A stretch of 64,000 nt of DNA from Gymnorhina tibicen (Eukaryota > Chordata > Aves > Passeriformes > Artamidae). The stretch's first letter is position 1; each line of letters starts with the position of its first letter. A program made the translations under genes and the position numbers. Below, piece after piece: positions 61,258-64,000 of the stretch. The notes beneath the pieces are model-generated. The model was not told the origin of the DNA. It saw nothing but the letters and a program-made list of their open reading frames with translations, and searched no databases. The DNA lies in NCBI GenBank assembly GCA_013399875.1, contig VXAZ01007501.1, positions 1,526,155-1,590,154 of the forward strand. Direction: 5' to 3'.

Positions 61258-64000
61258 TAGCTAAGCTTTACAGAGACTGCCATTTTAAAGCTAGAACATT
61301 TGTATTAAACTGCTGGAGAGTCAAAGCTTTGGAAGTGCCTTTGTCAGGCACACAACAGGTCTAATAGTCAAGCTTTTATGTATAAAGGGACACCAGAAAA
61401 TACTTTATTCTGAAGGGTACCTAGACACAGTAATAATATATCAAAGTGTTTCATACTTTTCTAACAATGGAAAATGGAATTTGTGGTACTTCTGCATGAA
61501 TTACTTTTAATTTTTCTGTATTAACTTAGATACTTTGTTTTTCTTCTCGAAAAGTAGATACCCATTAGATGACGATTTGTTTAAAACCACAAACCCTCAT
61601 TCAGTTTTTAATTAAAAAAGTGTTAAGTTCATTTCTTGTCAGTAAAACAAATATTTGTTATTGCTAATACATTTTAAAGGCAAGCACAGCACTTCATAGT
61701 GTTTATAGGAATAGTGTATGTAGTGCACTGCTTCATCATGAATTCATGTCAATCATTTCACTGTTGCAATAGAACTTTTCTGAAAGCAAATACATTTCCC
61801 AGTCACAAGCAGGAAATTGAATTCTTCTCTATGAGAATTCAAGGGACACATGGCCACTGAACCATCAGATTCACAAGTTAAAGTACCACAGTGCCTTTTC
61901 TTGTGCTGCCACTGACATCAATCACTTCTGAAATACTATAATATTTAAAAATCCAGCCAAAAAATGCAATTAAAATGGACAGTCTCACTCACTGTGACAA
62001 TAACTGCCATAAGTCAAGGCAATTTTTTCTTATTTCAGACAGATTTCTGGCTCCATCTTTTTAACATGTGTAACTGCTTTCTCACCACTGCGTGATATTC
62101 AATAAAGAAACTACTACTCTATAATGAAGAATAGAGTCTGTCTTGTTTCAGTTCATACATTATAATTTAATAATATGGTCTGATGGATAATATAACTGGT
62201 TATTTGTTTGATTTTCAATCAACAAAGAGGACTAACGCGTGATGTTTTCAATATTTGTACAGACTGGTGATGATTGTATCTATGTTATTAGAACAAGATG
62301 TTTTCTTTCTTTGGCTTCATTTTAGAAGGGCTGAATGTAAATATTATTAATATCCGCTGTATAATTTATACTCCTTTTGGCATTTGAAATGGGTAAGTCG
62401 ACTTAGAAGAAAGTTTTTACAATCATTCATGTAAAACTTGGAAGAGATGAAGTCAGCTGAATTTGTTTTTGTTTTTTTTTTTGCTATAGGTTTTTTGGGA
62501 GGTGTTCTGGCTTTTATCGAGACTCCAAATCTGTGGCAAACTACCACAGCAAAAACTGTTGGTATAAATGTTTTGTCTTTTGACTATAATCAGGAACTTG
62601 TTGTCAGTGGTAAACCCAGATAGGTCCAGATATGCCCAGACAGGTCTTGAACTTCCAAAAGTGCTCTGTCTGGATGGTCAGCAGCAGATTTTACACTTCA
62701 GGTGCCAAAAGTATCAAGTGATTGTGAGAGATCTATAGTGACAAAAAGTGATTCCTTGCTTAGCAACAGTCTGTAAGTCATTAAAACATCCTTATAGTAA
62801 GGGCCTCTCAAGCTTTTAGAAGTTTTTAGCCTTAACCTTCTGGATTTTAGAATAGGCTTAGGAAAAGAATTAGCTGTATAATTCCTGGGGAAAGCGTCTT
62901 AGCATCTTTGGAGTCTACAGTTTTTGCCTACAGCTAGATGTATCTCCACATAGGATGGTTCTACCACGGCTCTTTTTGTTGTCTAGAGCGGAGTGAACTA
63001 AGCCTGCAGAAAATGATCTGAAGTACACAAGAAATACTCATTCCCTCTAAAATTTCCAAATAGATGCCTAGGGTATGAAGAACAGAAAATGTCATGAGAA
63101 GGGAAATAATTTATTCCAAAAATGCTACAAGACAATCTACATACTGTAAAATTGCTCTAATTTCTCTAAGTGGACGATTTACAAGAGAAAACTGACTTAT
63201 GATGGAAGAGGAATGTTTCTGAGAAATAACATAGTCCACCTAAAAACTTGTGGGATCTTTTGTTAAAATGCTTGTACTAAACCAGTGCAGGAGTGAGACC
63301 ATTTGCAGCCAAAGTTTCTTTTTCTTAAATTTTTTCCCAAATGAAAAAACCACAACAATCAACGAACCAACCAACCAAAAAAACCCCAAAGGAAAAAAAC
63401 ATCACTGAGGGCAGTCTCAACAGGACTGCGGACACTGCTTATTCCATCTGCATTTCTGGTGTAATTTTTCGTTGTCATTGACACTACTCTTTGTTTGTTG
63501 CATTAACTCCTTCAATGTCACTTCCAAGGGTACTATGATTTTAAAATGAGTGAACTCTCAGAATTGTAAGCGCCTTAATATGCACTCACACTTTTGTAGC
63601 TAAATACTAAATAGGCTGTTCAGTCATAGAGCGCTGATTTCTTTTTTCTTAAAACCAGCAAGATTTCTGACTAGAGGATCAGAGAAAAGAGTGTCAATAC
63701 ACCTGGTATGAAAACAAAACAAAAGTCATGCCCCTTCTCATCAGACAGATATGTGTCAAAACCCAAAGAAATTTTTTAAGGTCTGAAGAAATAATTTTTT
63801 TTCTTCATACCTTTTCCACCCTTGCATACTGACATCTTTTCCATCACTTTCCTTGCAGTCCTTCCTCATCCAGCTATGAGGTTTATTCAGTACCTGTGGA
63901 ACCAAGAGCAACCAGAAACAGAAACAACACTAGAAAAAATATATGTTTCTGTTTCTCATGTTAATGATCTAGATGGTAAACTAAACTGCTTCAGGTTTCT
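61258..64000. other. Unique AT-rich non-coding DNA
   Basis: No gene recognised. A small CCAA/CAA-rich run lies near 63350-63385. Near 62619-62648 a CAGATAGGTC/CAGACAGGTC word is repeated. Nothing else stands out. Confidence 0.55.

Noticed and set aside
1..64000. Prokaryotic features (operons, CRISPR, ribosome binding sites, phage or plasmid genes)
   Set aside because: Gene density, base composition and the CR1/ERV/MIR repeats are those of a vertebrate nuclear genome, and no such feature is present.

Overview
This window reads as AT-rich, CpG-poor vertebrate nuclear DNA, and its repeats point to a bird. It holds CR1 LINE pieces (including the 3' tail with the tandem ATTCTATGAT-like octamer), avian-type LTR fragments, and very old MIR-like SINE relics. 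I cannot name the species; a neognath bird, perhaps a passerine, fits best. I found no protein-coding gene, exon, tRNA, rRNA or snRNA, no CRISPR array and no operon-like structure. The open frames are short, scattered over both strands and not backed by codon or family signals. The exceptions lie inside retroelements. The window is best described as intergenic sequence or the inside of a large intron.

Layout. 1-1.1 kb: unique sequence with a tandem E-box pair, then a truncated antisense ERVL-type LTR (889-1120). 1.1-20.9 kb: mostly unique AT-rich DNA with a TTCC microsatellite (6.53 kb), a MIR-like relic (16.9 kb) and a homeodomain/E-box cluster (18.96 kb). 20.89-21.3 kb: an internal CR1 fragment. 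25.85-27.03 kb: the best preserved element, the 3' end of a minus-strand class I (gammaretrovirus-like) endogenous retrovirus. It has the C-terminal integrase domain, a nearly fully deleted env with a short membrane-anchor relic, a polypurine tract and a complete-looking 437-bp LTR. 29.4-29.7 kb: possible regulatory sequence with three consecutive E-boxes. 32.57-32.85 kb: a long CTTTT pentanucleotide array. 33.08-33.32 kb: a degenerate pyrimidine-rich block ending at the only ambiguous base. 39.4-39.96 kb: a candidate solo LTR. 40.97-41.1 kb: a MIR-like SINE next to a perfect 15-bp tandem duplication. 43.4 kb: a further MIR-like relic. 44.63 kb: a CR1 3' tail. 48.03 kb: a second ERVL-type LTR scrap. 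52.6-53.1 kb: a pyrimidine-rich stretch. 53.76 kb: a GGTT array. 59.85-61.26 kb: a degenerate minus-strand CR1 that runs from the end of ORF1 through the ORF2 endonuclease but lacks the 3' half.

Nothing here works as a gene system. The main biology is retroelement decay in a gene-poor region, plus a few places that could be regulatory. Family assignments rest on sequence recall; RepeatMasker with an avian library would be the decisive check. I see no evidence for a new biological system.
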